Of a stretch of 64,000 nucleotides of DNA, positions 43,453 to 52,456 are shown piece by piece. The DNA lies in contig NZ_JBBOCT010000001.1 of NCBI RefSeq assembly GCF_038002605.1, positions 3,534,001 through 3,598,000 of the forward strand. Direction: 5' to 3'. The position numbers and the translations under genes were made by a program. The DNA comes from Bacillus sp. FSL K6-3431. GTDB taxonomy: Bacteria; Bacillota; Bacilli; Bacillales; Bacillaceae_C. The notes under the pieces are model-generated. The model worked only from the letters and a program-made list of their open reading frames with translations, did not search any database and had not been told where the DNA came from. Each line of letters begins with the position of its first letter. Position 1 is the stretch's first letter.

Positions 43453-45057
43453 TTATCCCGATATATCTCGTTTATTATATCCGACAAAGCCAATAAGCAT
43501 CGCAACAATTGCGATCGTTGTTAGCACGGAGGCTTTCATAAAGTCGATATCTTCAACTGGTAGTTGAGAAATATGCCTATAGGGCGATAGGTGACTGAGC
43601 CATTCGGGAAATTGAAGTAACCCGCCTAAATAAACGACTACGAAAGAATAGGTTAAGTATAACCAAACGAAACCAGTGAATTTGGGTGCTATACCGACAA
43701 GCAATACCGTGATCCCGATCATGATCCACATTGCAGGTAAATAAGCCATTGCTGCACCATAGAGAGTGCCGAATGGAATTGGATCATCCATGACTGCCGA
43801 TCCAGCACCCCATAGACCGATTGCAGTAAGTGATAGCATGATAAAAGCAACAACAATAGACACTAATAACGAGCTATTTATTAACCCTGTTCGAGAAATA
43901 GCAAGAGCTAGTAAATGTTCAGTACGATTTTTTCTCTCTTCCCCGATAAGTTTTAGTATGGCCATCAGAGCAGGAATCGTACAAATCATTGCCATAATGG
44001 ACATCAACATTGTTATAAACTGTTCTGTTAATGAAAATCCTTCGACAGGTGTTAATAAATCTTCCATTATGTCCATATTTTCAAAAAAGGACTCTAAATC
44101 ACCTAAAACGGATCCGTATGAGACACCTAAAATAAACATACCGATGGCCCAAGCGATCATTCCTGTTCGCTGTAATCTTAGTGTAAGACCAAGCGGACTT
44201 TGTAAAAGTGGGTGTGCAAATTTCTTTCCATTCTTTGCAGGTAAAAATCCCGATTCTAAATCGCGGATGGCGTTCAAATATAATGCTAGTATAATCAAAA
44301 TGATTGAGACAACTATTGTTAGTAAAATTGGCCACCAGTAATTATTCACATACACTTCCGCACTTAACACCCAACCTAATGGGGAAAACCAAGAAAGTGT
44401 TTCAGTGCCTACATCACCTACTGCACGAACAAGGTAAGAAATGCCCAACACCCCAAACGATAAACCGATTGTCCCTCTGGAGTTTTCCGAGATCTGTGCA
44501 AAAACTGCGGTAATTGCTGTGAAAAAAATGCCTGTTGCTCCTAAAGCAGCTCCATATAACAATGAACCTTCTAAATTCATACTTTCAATACCTAAAGCAT
44601 GCAGCCCGAAACCTATCACTAAGGCTAATAATACATTAGTACCAGATATTACTAAGATTGTTGCGTGTAAATGTGATAAACGCCCGGCAGGAAGAGAGCG
44701 GATCAATTCGATACGACCGTCTTCTTCATCTGCTCGTGTATGACGTGCAACAAGTAGAATACTCATAATCCCAACAACTAAAGCGGTGAAAAGTAACATT
44801 TGATGGGCCATCATCGCTCCATTTGTATAATTATCTAAACCATATCCTTTACCGACCATTGCTGTCATTGCAGGGTTCATCATCGTTTCTGCAATCGTCT
44901 GTCTTTCTTGCTGGGAAGAGTATAAATCTGTAAAGGCATTCGCGACTGCAAATGTCACAACAGATAAAGAGAGTAACCAAATCGGAATACGAATGCGATC
45001 TCGTCGAAGTATGAAGCGAAATAGGCTCCCTGTTTTATTGTAAAGCTGCTTTGTCAT
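43453..45057 (-). CDS. ABC exporter permease (TnrB/tetronasin-resistance type)
   Basis: A 534-residue membrane protein with about 12 helices in two six-helix halves. It shows ARHTRADEEDGRIELIRSLP, the conserved cytoplasmic block of tetronasin-type ABC permeases, and its weaker copy LIGEERKNRTEHLLALAISR in the second half. It is co-encoded with an ATPase and a TetR regulator, so it most likely exports a drug or antimicrobial. Its start overlaps the ATPase stop. Confidence 0.85.
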   Translation of the reverse strand: MTKQLYNKTGSLFRFILRRDRIRIPIWLLSLSVVTFAVANAFTDLYSSQQERQTIAETMMNPAMTAMVGKGYGLDNYTNGAMMAHQMLLFTALVVGIMSILLVARHTRADEEDGRIELIRSLPAGRLSHLHATILVISGTNVLLALVIGFGLHALGIESMNLEGSLLYGAALGATGIFFTAITAVFAQISENSRGTIGLSFGVLGISYLVRAVGDVGTETLSWFSPLGWVLSAEVYVNNYWWPILLTIVVSIILIILALYLNAIRDLESGFLPAKNGKKFAHPLLQSPLGLTLRLQRTGMIAWAIGMFILGVSYGSVLGDLESFFENMDIMEDLLTPVEGFSLTEQFITMLMSIMAMICTIPALMAILKLIGEERKNRTEHLLALAISRTGLINSSLLVSIVVAFIMLSLTAIGLWGAGSAVMDDPIPFGTLYGAAMAYLPAMWIMIGITVLLVGIAPKFTGFVWLYLTYSFVVVYLGGLLQFPEWLSHLSPYRHISQLPVEDIDFMKASVLTTIAIVAMLIGFVGYNKRDISG

Positions 45058-45950
45058 TATGATTCACCTCCAACTCCTTCGTAATGGCGCATAAATAAAT
45101 CTTCTAATGTCGGAGGCGCACTTTCTAATTTCACAATCCCAAATTGACTAACATGCTGCATTACATTGCCTAGCTCTTCCGTATCTACATGGAATGAAAA
45201 AGCTTGACCTTTTTTTACAATATCATGAACACCTTTCAGTACATGTAAAGAAGTGATGGCTTGCTTCGTCTCGACAAGTAGACTTGTTCTTGTTAAGTGG
45301 CGTAATTCATTTAAAGAACCTGTTTCGATGATTTGACCTTGTCTAATGATGGCGACTTTGTCGCATAGCCTTTCTACCTCAGATAATATATGACTGGAAA
45401 GAAGTACGCTTTTCCCTGCCTTTTTTGCATTCATCACACATTCTTGAAACACTCTTTCCATTAATGGATCAAGTCCTGAAGTTGGTTCATCTAAAATATA
45501 AAGATCTGCATCAGATGAAAAAGCGGCAATTAATGCAACCTTTTGTCGATTCCCTTTTGAATACGTTCTGCATTTTTTTGTTGGATCTAAATCGAATTTC
45601 TCAATAAGTTCTTCACGTCGGCTTTTATTGTTCGTTCCACGAAGCTTTACGAATAAATCAATCACTTCACCGCCTGTTAAGTTCGGCCATAGGTCCACAT
45701 CTCCCGGTACATAGGCAATTCGTTTATGGATGTCAACAGCTTCTTTCCATGTATCCATTCCAAAAATAACTGCTTCACCTTCCGTTGCTTTTAAAATACC
45801 GAGCAACACTCGTATTGTTGTTGATTTTCCAGCTCCATTAGGACCGATAAAACCATAAACTTCCCCATTATTCACTTCAATGTTCACGCCTTCTAAGGCG
45901 ACAAATTTGCCAAACTTTTTCGTCAGGTTAGTTGTTCTTAATACGCTCAT
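45057..45950 (-). CDS. ABC exporter ATPase
   Basis: A 297-residue ATP-binding subunit. Walker A GPNGAGKST is near residue 37, the signature YSKGNRQKVALIAAF near 129 (SKGNRQ replaces the usual SGGQ, as is common in this class), and Walker B LYILDEPTSGLDPL near 153. The C-terminal 80 residues are the DrrA-type extension. It powers the permease encoded by the next gene and overlaps it by one base. Confidence 0.92.
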   Translation of the reverse strand: MSVLRTTNLTKKFGKFVALEGVNIEVNNGEVYGFIGPNGAGKSTTIRVLLGILKATEGEAVIFGMDTWKEAVDIHKRIAYVPGDVDLWPNLTGGEVIDLFVKLRGTNNKSRREELIEKFDLDPTKKCRTYSKGNRQKVALIAAFSSDADLYILDEPTSGLDPLMERVFQECVMNAKKAGKSVLLSSHILSEVERLCDKVAIIRQGQIIETGSLNELRHLTRTSLLVETKQAITSLHVLKGVHDIVKKGQAFSFHVDTEELGNVMQHVSQFGIVKLESAPPTLEDLFMRHYEGVGGES

Positions 45951-46588
45951 TTCTCATCCTCCCCTTTTGTATAAAAGCATGTTTTCATCATGTCGAGATA
46001 ATCAAAAAACTCTTCAAAATATGCTTCGAAATGAATGGAATTCATATCTTGGTCCCGTAAACGATGTTTGACTTCTTCTTCATATCCATGAAATGACCAC
46101 TGTATTAATTTGAATGTCTTTTCGGCATCAATGTCTTGTCTAAACAATGAAAAGTCTATATTTCCATATATTTTGGCGTGTGATTTCTCTTGCAATGTCT
46201 CAATCCGAGATTTTAATTTTGGATCAATTTGATCAAAATTCTTTAAAAATATGGTCGCTAAAAAATTTATAGCGTTAGGATACTTCATGAGGAACTCCAA
46301 TTTGACGTTTGATATGTTTTTTAATCTCTCAAATACATTACGTTCACTCGTATCAATAAATTTGAGATACTTCTGCTCCGTTATGTCGATACAATAATCA
46401 ATTAAATAGAAATAAAGGTCTTTTTTATTATTAAAGTAATAAAATAGCATTCCTTTTCCAATGCCAGCATCTTTGACAATTTGATTCGTTGAAGCCATTT
46501 CAAATCCCTTCTCTGTAAACTCTTTTAACGCAGCATTAATGATTCGCTTCTGTTTTGTAATATCGAGGTTTTTAAATGGTTTTGTCAT
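45947..46588 (-). CDS. TetR-family transcriptional regulator
   Basis: A 213-residue regulator. The helix-turn-helix is at about residues 15-55 (FEMASTNQIVKDAGIGKGML, FYYFNNKKDLY). It is the first gene of the operon and overlaps the ATPase start by four bases. Two operator-like dyads lie 46-97 bases upstream of the start. It probably represses this operon and is released by the exported compound. Confidence 0.9.
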   Translation of the reverse strand: MTKPFKNLDITKQKRIINAALKEFTEKGFEMASTNQIVKDAGIGKGMLFYYFNNKKDLYFYLIDYCIDITEQKYLKFIDTSERNVFERLKNISNVKLEFLMKYPNAINFLATIFLKNFDQIDPKLKSRIETLQEKSHAKIYGNIDFSLFRQDIDAEKTFKLIQWSFHGYEEEVKHRLRDQDMNSIHFEAYFEEFFDYLDMMKTCFYTKGEDEK

Positions 46589-46634
46589 ACTTAATTCCCC
46601 CTCTGTAATTGTTTTATTCCTTTACGACATTATA

Positions 46635-46685
46635 TAGACCAGTTCGGTCGATAAAATCAAAACAGATTTCGACCGAACTGGTCTA
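46635..46685. promoter_or_regulatory. Paired TetR operators
   Basis: TAGACCAGTTCGGTCGA (46635-46651) and its exact inverted copy TCGACCGAACTGGTCTA (46669-46685) are 17 bp apart. Each is itself a GACC-N5-GGTC dyad, typical for TetR dimers, so two dimers could bind. Confidence 0.75.
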
Positions 46686-46982
46686 CGCTTTATTTTCCAG
46701 TGAATGGAGGTTGTTAATCGATAATAGTACTTAAACTGTTTAAACAGGCATATTCTTTGAAATAAACTGAATGCTTATTCTGATGTCGAAATCATACTAT
46801 TACTACTAAAAGATAGAAAATGTTAGTAAATTGCTAATATCTGATAAAAGATGATGAATACGAGTGAAAGAACGAACGGTTGGTATCGGTGGAGAGATGC
46901 TAAAAGAGGTAGAGTAAGCGCAAATGCTGTTAAGCGACGTACAAACTGGTGGCGATCTAAGATGGGACTAGTAATCCTATAC

Positions 46983-47016
46983 AAAAAACCTGAAGGAGAT
47001 TTCCCTCAGGTTTTTG
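46983..47016 (-). terminator. Terminator of the 47.0-48.7 kb gene
   Basis: AAAAACCTGA and TCAGGTTTTT form a perfect stem. It works on the - strand, just after the stop at 47020. Confidence 0.8.
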
Positions 47017-47019
47017 ATT

Positions 47020-48705
47020 TTATTGAAGACCATCAATGTCGAGTTTTTTGACAGGCATGAATGTTTCTCCGGTGTCTAAATATTGCAAGTTCACTTTATC
47101 TCCCACCTCTAGGTAGATGGTAAGAGGACTATTCTCTGAGGAAACGGTATAGTTTTGTTTGTTATCTAAATAAAATGAGATGATGGTAAAATCTCCAGTT
47201 TTTTCTTTGAATACTCGTAAAACTGTTCCTGAAACGCCTTTCTCTTCCGCGTTTGATGTACCATCGACGGAACTCCCGCCACGTTGCAGCGCTGTTTTAT
47301 AGAGCTTTAGTGCTTCATTTGGTGTATTTGCAAAAACGGAAATCTCTGGATTGGCGGCAGAAACAATAAAGTAGTTTTGCAAAAATCCATTTGAATCAAG
47401 CACGGGTGTTAACCAACTAGCTTCACCATAAAAGTTATAAAGGACTGGCATTTCACCTGACCACTTTTTCTCAATGAATTTCTTATCAATAATCTGTAGT
47501 GCTGCTTGTGAATCCATATAAGATTCTTCCAAGTTACCAGTGTAATAAGTTGCTTTTCCTGTACGCGCATCTGTAAGCGAGTAACCGAGCATCGAATCTA
47601 CGCCTTCTTTCGGACTCGTGAAGTCGGTGAAATAGACCATTTCTCCATCTTCATTAAAGATGGGACTCACATTTGCAACCGTTCCTTCATCAGAAGGGAG
47701 TTTTACATCTCTTTTCCCGAAGACACTATTCCAAAAACCGTGAATGTATTTTCCAAAGTAACTATTTTGAAGGCTGACAGCTTCGGGAGAAACGGCACCG
47801 TCAATGAATGCTGGAACCTGGTCCAAAGAGAATTTCTTTGTTTCTCCATTAGTAGGATTAACCATGACAACACCTTGCATATCAAAACCATCACGCGCCG
47901 AAATGAAGTGACCATATGTCCTAACATAAAATGGTTTTCCGTCATCATCGATCTCCAACCGTGGCTCACCATAGAAGATGAGATTAGGATTTTGATTACG
48001 AATAAAGCGATTTAGGTCTTTGTTTAGATAAGCTGAAGGGCTATAAGTCATTTCTGCCTTCACAAATTTTGGATTATTTGATGCATCTGTCGCGCTCATT
48101 TTAAAATAGCCAGGGGTTGTTTTTCCATTCCACCATTTGAAAAATCCAGAAAATTCAACAGGAGCAATATAAACATACTCTTCCCCGATTTTTTGAATCT
48201 GTAATTCTCCAAGTTCGTAGTAACTTGTATTTGGAACTTGCCCAAATGCTTTTTTCATTTTATTTCTTGCAAATTTGGGTGGAACGCTAGCAGGTGTCTT
48301 TGTTTCATCGAAAGCCTGAATTTCCACCTTTTCTTCCATTTTTGATACCTTGTACTTGTCATCAGCATTGAATAAAAAGGCACTAAATATATAGACCATA
48401 AACAATAGGCTTCCTAGGAATAAAATACCTTTGAACCATTGCTCGCGTCCACTTGCTATTAAAGCTCCTAGGGCGGTAACAATCAATAACAAGAGCCAAA
48501 GCGAACTAATCGTCCGATCAATATTTGTCAAATAATAATAGCCAAATATAATGAGGAAAAACAGGACAGTCACACTGATATACTCCGCACTTATATTTCG
48601 TTTCACTGCTTCCTTCACTTTCTTCGCTTGCTTAGGTTTGATTGGAATTACGATTAACGTAAACACAATCGAAACAATAATCGAAAAGATAAAAATACTT
48701 CCCAT
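47020..48705 (-). CDS. Uncharacterised membrane protein with large extracytoplasmic domain
   Basis: A 561-residue protein I do not recognise. Membrane helices lie at about residues 3-22, 44-61, 67-87 and 92-112. They are followed by about 440 soluble residues, probably outside the cell. The soluble part has several aromatic-rich blocks: YYELGELQIQKIGEEYVYIA, FSGFFKWWNGKTTPGYFKMS, and RTYGHFISARDGFDMQGVVM. It closes with a small beta domain (GTVLRVFKEKTGDFTIISFY). AGGAGATG gives a good start. It stands alone between terminators. No catalytic motif seen. Confidence 0.7.
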   Translation of the reverse strand: MGSIFIFSIIVSIVFTLIVIPIKPKQAKKVKEAVKRNISAEYISVTVLFFLIIFGYYYLTNIDRTISSLWLLLLIVTALGALIASGREQWFKGILFLGSLLFMVYIFSAFLFNADDKYKVSKMEEKVEIQAFDETKTPASVPPKFARNKMKKAFGQVPNTSYYELGELQIQKIGEEYVYIAPVEFSGFFKWWNGKTTPGYFKMSATDASNNPKFVKAEMTYSPSAYLNKDLNRFIRNQNPNLIFYGEPRLEIDDDGKPFYVRTYGHFISARDGFDMQGVVMVNPTNGETKKFSLDQVPAFIDGAVSPEAVSLQNSYFGKYIHGFWNSVFGKRDVKLPSDEGTVANVSPIFNEDGEMVYFTDFTSPKEGVDSMLGYSLTDARTGKATYYTGNLEESYMDSQAALQIIDKKFIEKKWSGEMPVLYNFYGEASWLTPVLDSNGFLQNYFIVSAANPEISVFANTPNEALKLYKTALQRGGSSVDGTSNAEEKGVSGTVLRVFKEKTGDFTIISFYLDNKQNYTVSSENSPLTIYLEVGDKVNLQYLDTGETFMPVKKLDIDGLQ

Positions 48706-48852
48706 TTCCGAACATCTCCTCTAGTCATCTAAATTTCCTCTATTATTTTCTACGAGCTGATACACTAAAAAGTTTCAAACGATACAAAACAATTAAATGT
48801 TTTTTCAAGCACATAGAAGGGAAATATTAAAGAAAAGCGATAGCACCGTACG

Positions 48853-48906
48853 CATCGACGTATAACATATTGGTTAAGTGCGGCACGTCCTGTCGCTACG
48901 TCGATG
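48853..48906. repeat. Long-range hairpin upstream of the lipoprotein gene
   Basis: CATCGACGTA (48853-48862) pairs perfectly with TACGTCGATG (48897-48906), with a GC-rich interior unlike its surroundings. It could be an inserted palindromic element. Confidence 0.5.
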
Positions 48907-48938
48907 TGACCGGTCTCAATATAAAGGAGATGTATACA

Positions 48939-49763
48939 GTGATAAAGAAGATGGTTTTTGCCATGATTGTTTTGATGTTGACGGGATGTAATTCTCCTCA
49001 ATCATCTGATAAAAAGGGGCAAGAAAAAAACTCGTCGATAGTAGAAAACGATTCAAATGTTGATAATGAAAGCCTACCCAATGTAGAGGAGGAGCAAGCT
49101 AAAGAAGAGTCTGTCGATCAGCAGACATTATCACCTAAAAAAGTTATTGAAGAAACAGAAAAACAGTTGAAAGCAGATATTCCAATCAAGTTGCCAAAAA
49201 CTATCTCGGTTTCTTCCAGGCAACATTTAACAGCCATGACTAGTTCTGACAAGGGTCAATATGCTGTTATGTTTTTGGAAACGGACGAACCTATTCCAAT
49301 TAATAATGATGAATTGAAGGATAAAGAAGTAAATATAGCTACATTGAAAGGAACGAGATTCGAATCGGCAGAAAAAGCAGCAGAACAGATTAATCATGAA
49401 GAACACGCAGAAACGGGCGGGCATGAAGTGGATCTCGGCTATGGCATAAAAGGATATAGTGAAGGAGCAGCTGGTTCGCAGTACATTGGCTGGAATGAAG
49501 GTAGATGGTCACTCGTTGTCCGTGGCTTTACAGAGCAAGGGGAGAGTGTTGTAATCGAGGCGAAAAAAGTTGTTGAATATCTGGAAACAAATATGTTGCC
49601 AACTCCACATGATATTGGCGCGTCGATGTTAGATGTGACAAATAATAATGATCGGAAACAACTCATTTCCTGGCAGGAAGACAATATCGTATATGAAATA
49701 GAGACGAATAAGAATGCGCTAGATGCGCTTGAAATTGCTGTTTCCATTCAAGAAAACAAATAA
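48939..49763 (+). CDS. Uncharacterised lipoprotein
   Basis: A 274-residue protein with a type II signal peptide: KKMVFAMIVLMLTGCNS, lipid Cys at about residue 16. A charged, disordered linker (about 18-75) follows, then a folded region with PIKLPKTISVSSRQHLTAMT and HEEHAETGGHEVDLGYGIKG. AAAGGAGA selects the GTG at 48939. No family recognised; probably a surface-exposed protein anchored in the membrane. Confidence 0.75.
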   Translation: MIKKMVFAMIVLMLTGCNSPQSSDKKGQEKNSSIVENDSNVDNESLPNVEEEQAKEESVDQQTLSPKKVIEETEKQLKADIPIKLPKTISVSSRQHLTAMTSSDKGQYAVMFLETDEPIPINNDELKDKEVNIATLKGTRFESAEKAAEQINHEEHAETGGHEVDLGYGIKGYSEGAAGSQYIGWNEGRWSLVVRGFTEQGESVVIEAKKVVEYLETNMLPTPHDIGASMLDVTNNNDRKQLISWQEDNIVYEIETNKNALDALEIAVSIQENK

Positions 49764-49882
49764 TATATTACAAATAATTGAACAGAAAGGGACTATTAAT
49801 AATACTATAGAGATGATTTGACTTAATTTAGCTTTAATCATATATAATAAAGGGAAGGAAAAATAAAAAGGTGGTTTTTTTC

Positions 49883-50227
49883 GTGACATTACAAAGTAAA
49901 AATGATGCCCTTCCTCCTAAGACATGTACGATTGAACGACTAGTTACAGTTCCAGAAGACATTGAAAAGGTGCTTCAAGGGAAAAAGAAAGCAACTAGGA
50001 GAAATGGAAGATATGCAGATATCGGAGAAATAATGACGCTTCAAGATCGAGAGTTCATTGTTGAAAAAGTGTATACCCAAACCCTTGGTGAAATGACAGA
50101 TGAACACGCGCAGCAAGAAGGATATGAAACACTAAACGAATACAAAGAAACAATACTAGCGATGCATCCCGGTATGCCTTGGGTTCCTAAAATGAAAGTT
50201 TGGGTTCATGAGTTTGCTTCTAAATAA
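49883..50227 (+). CDS. ASCH-domain protein
   Basis: A 114-residue protein of the ASCH (PUA-like, RNA-binding) fold. KVLQGKKKATRRNGRYADIG near residues 33-52 holds the GKKxxTxR substrate-site motif, and TLGEMTDEHAQQEGYETLNE is the conserved helix. AAAAGGTGG puts the start at the GTG at 49883. Relatives are suggested to bind RNA or deacetylate modified nucleosides; the role here is unknown. Confidence 0.85.
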   Translation: MTLQSKNDALPPKTCTIERLVTVPEDIEKVLQGKKKATRRNGRYADIGEIMTLQDREFIVEKVYTQTLGEMTDEHAQQEGYETLNEYKETILAMHPGMPWVPKMKVWVHEFASK

Positions 50228-50261
50228 ATGTTATCACTCGTTTCGGTAGCATTTATGTTAT

Positions 50262-50338
50262 AAAAGAAAAGTAGCTGACTAGGTCAGCTTTTCTTTTAAG
50301 GTTGTCGAGAAAGTCTCGGCAGCCTTTTATATTTTTTT
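50262..50338 (+). terminator. Tandem terminators
   Basis: Two successive hairpins. The first pairs AAAAGAAAAG..GCTGAC with GTCAGCTTTTCTTTT (50262-50298). The second pairs GGTTGTCGAGA with TCTCGGCAGCC (50300-50324) and is followed by TTTTATATTTTTTT. They close the ASCH gene. Confidence 0.8.
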
Positions 50339-50665
50339 GGTGCAATACTATACACGTACGAAACTATACGATTTCTCGACTAGTTCCTCCATCTGGCCAG
50401 TTTTACTAGTTGTGATCCACACTTTTACCCTGTAATCCAAGCTCATTCCAATAATGAATATGTGATAATGACTTTTTCCATGGCTCTGCGTGTAACTAGC
50501 CACTCACGTAAAATTACTGGTCGCGCCATAAATAGCTAACCATAGAAACTTCGTAAAAAAAATTGAAAGAGTCTTTATGTTTAGTCTCTTGCTTATTGAC
50601 TGTAACTGTATGTAATTGGAATAATGGAATGAGGAATGTTTCTAAATGAAGCGGAGGTCAAAGTC
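50339..50665 (+). other. Intergenic region, nothing recognised
   Basis: No reading frame of note and no strong dyad. It must hold the promoter of the ywqG relic, but I see no clear one. Confidence 0.4.
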
Positions 50666-51455
50666 ATGATTAGATCAACCATCATGTTGTCAAAAAAATT
50701 AGAGTCTTATCGATATGAAATTGAAAAAACGGTGAAACCCTTTCTGAAAATCGAAACGATAAATGAAAAGCCTCGTATTTATCACAGCAAATTTGCCGGT
50801 CATCCTTATTTGCCCAAAACTGCTGAGCATCCGCTGGATGAAAATGGGAAACAGATGAAATTACTCGCGCAGTTGAATTTTGCAAAAATTCCTCATTTAG
50901 AACATATGCCACAAAAAGGATTGTTACAATTTTTTATTGCAGCTGATGATGATTTACTGGGGCTAGACTTCGATGACCAAACGAAACAGAATAATTTTAG
51001 GGTCGTTTATTTTCCAGAAGTGATAACAGATGAAAGTCTACTTGTTTCTGATTTTAGCTATATACAAGAAGTAGAGGAATCGTATTTTCCCATTGAAAAA
51101 GAGCTTTCTCTTTCATTTACAGTTGGGGAGGAGCCAGTCGCTACGGGGGATCATAGGTTTGATCATTCTTATTCTAATCTCGATTTTGATGAAGTGATCG
51201 ATAGGGGAGGCGAAAAGAATGAGACATTATGGGATTTATTTGCTGAAGAACTCTCAAATGAGGGGCATAAAATAGGCGGATAGGGATTATGATGAAAAGT
51301 GGAAAAGTCATGATATATTGCTACTTCAAATAGATTCCGAATTTGAAAAGGGTATGATGTGGGGAGATTCAGGAGTTGCTAATTTCTTTATTCGCAAACA
51401 AGACTTGGAAAGGTTGGATTTCTCTCATGTATTATATAACTGGGATTGCTTTTAA
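50666..51455 (+). pseudogene. ywqG: YwqG family (DUF1963) gene, broken by a small deletion
   Basis: The first frame from the ATG at 50666 (GGAGG at 50653) matches YwqG: HSKFAGHPYLPKTAEHPLDE, LLAQLNFAKIPHLEHMPQKG, LLQFFIA, up to NEGHKIGG at 51280, then TAG. The C-terminus continues in another frame: [19 protein letters not shown] and [20 protein letters not shown], ending YNWDCF at 51455. Intact relatives have about ten residues (YPxFTQEDPR-type) between GHKIGG and the DYDE block. A deletion of roughly 28 bases at about 51281 therefore explains the break. Confidence 0.87.
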
Positions 51456-51477
51456 AATGGTGTGAGGGGGAGTGCAA

Positions 51478-52383
51478 ATGCTAAATGAAAGCATAATGAA
51501 GTGGGTATTGGCTTCATATAGTGGAAGTGAAAAGATCATTGCAATCGAACAGCTTCACGGGGGAATGTCTTCTCATATATATAGTATTTCACTTCAAGTC
51601 GGGGATAAGATAAAAGATGTAGTGTTACGTCAGGTTGATGATGAGGAATGGCTGGAGGAAGAACCTGATCTAGCTCGTCATGAAGCAGAAAGTCTTCGCT
51701 GGGCCACAAGTGCTGGATTAATGGCTCCAAGTATTATTGCTTTTGACGAAACTGGAAGCAACTGTGGGCATCCCACAGTACTCATGGAAAAGCTAGAAGG
51801 ATCAGTCATTTTGAGGCCGGACAATGTGGATAGATGGGTAAATGGACTAGCGGAATCTTTAGTGCAGATTCACAAAGTGGATGCAGATGATTTTCATTGG
51901 AGTTATTTTACATATAAAGACCTTCATATAGTAGAAACACAGGAATGGTCAAAACATCCAGATTTATGGAACACAGCATTTAAAATAGCGAATAAACCTC
52001 GTCCAAAAGTGAAAGACTGCTTTATTCATAGGGATTTCCATCCAGCAAATGTATTATGGTCAAGGAACGCTGTCAGTGGTGTTGTCGATTGGGTAAATGC
52101 TTGTCGCGGCCCCGCAGGTATTGATGTTGGCCATTGTAGAACGGATTTGGCATTGCTACATGGCATTTCAGTAGCGGATGCTTTTTTGGATGCATACATA
52201 ATGCATGCAGGGGATTCATTTCAATATAACCCTTATTGGGATATATTGTCCGTAATAGATATTCTATTTGGTACGCCAGAAGTGTATCCGGGTTGGACTG
52301 CTTTAGGTGTGACAGAACTTACGGATCAAATGATGGAAGAGAGATTGGACGCCTATTTAGTTAGTTTATTGAAACGTATATGA
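51478..52383 (+). CDS. Phosphotransferase family protein (APH fold)
   Basis: A 301-residue kinase-like protein. EQLHGGMSSHIYSI near residue 23 is the nucleotide loop. The catalytic loop is CFIHRDFHPANVLW and the metal site VVDWVNACRGPAGIDVGHCR, which places it nearest the antibiotic/macrolide kinase-like branch of the fold. GAGGGGGAG supports the ATG at 51478. It follows the ywqG relic by 22 bases and ends at a strong terminator. Substrate unknown. Confidence 0.85.
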   Translation: MLNESIMKWVLASYSGSEKIIAIEQLHGGMSSHIYSISLQVGDKIKDVVLRQVDDEEWLEEEPDLARHEAESLRWATSAGLMAPSIIAFDETGSNCGHPTVLMEKLEGSVILRPDNVDRWVNGLAESLVQIHKVDADDFHWSYFTYKDLHIVETQEWSKHPDLWNTAFKIANKPRPKVKDCFIHRDFHPANVLWSRNAVSGVVDWVNACRGPAGIDVGHCRTDLALLHGISVADAFLDAYIMHAGDSFQYNPYWDILSVIDILFGTPEVYPGWTALGVTELTDQMMEERLDAYLVSLLKRI

Positions 52384-52411
52384 TCTTGCTGATTTATCTA
52401 TATATACTAGT

Positions 52412-52452
52412 GAAAAGCACTGAATGACAAGCAAACTAATTCAGTGCTTTTT
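52412..52452. terminator. Bidirectional terminator
   Basis: AAAAGCACTGAAT pairs with ATTCAGTGCTTTT, with T-runs on both strands, between convergent genes. Confidence 0.85.
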
Positions 52453-52456
52453 CCCA

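Noticed and set aside
43766..44341. Open frame on the + strand (191 codons)
   Set aside because: Antisense to the ABC permease at 43453-45057, with no start signal or recognisable protein features.
46851..47051. A 66-codon + strand frame rich in Arg and Trp
   Set aside because: It runs through the terminator at 46983-47016 into the convergent gene and has no start signal.
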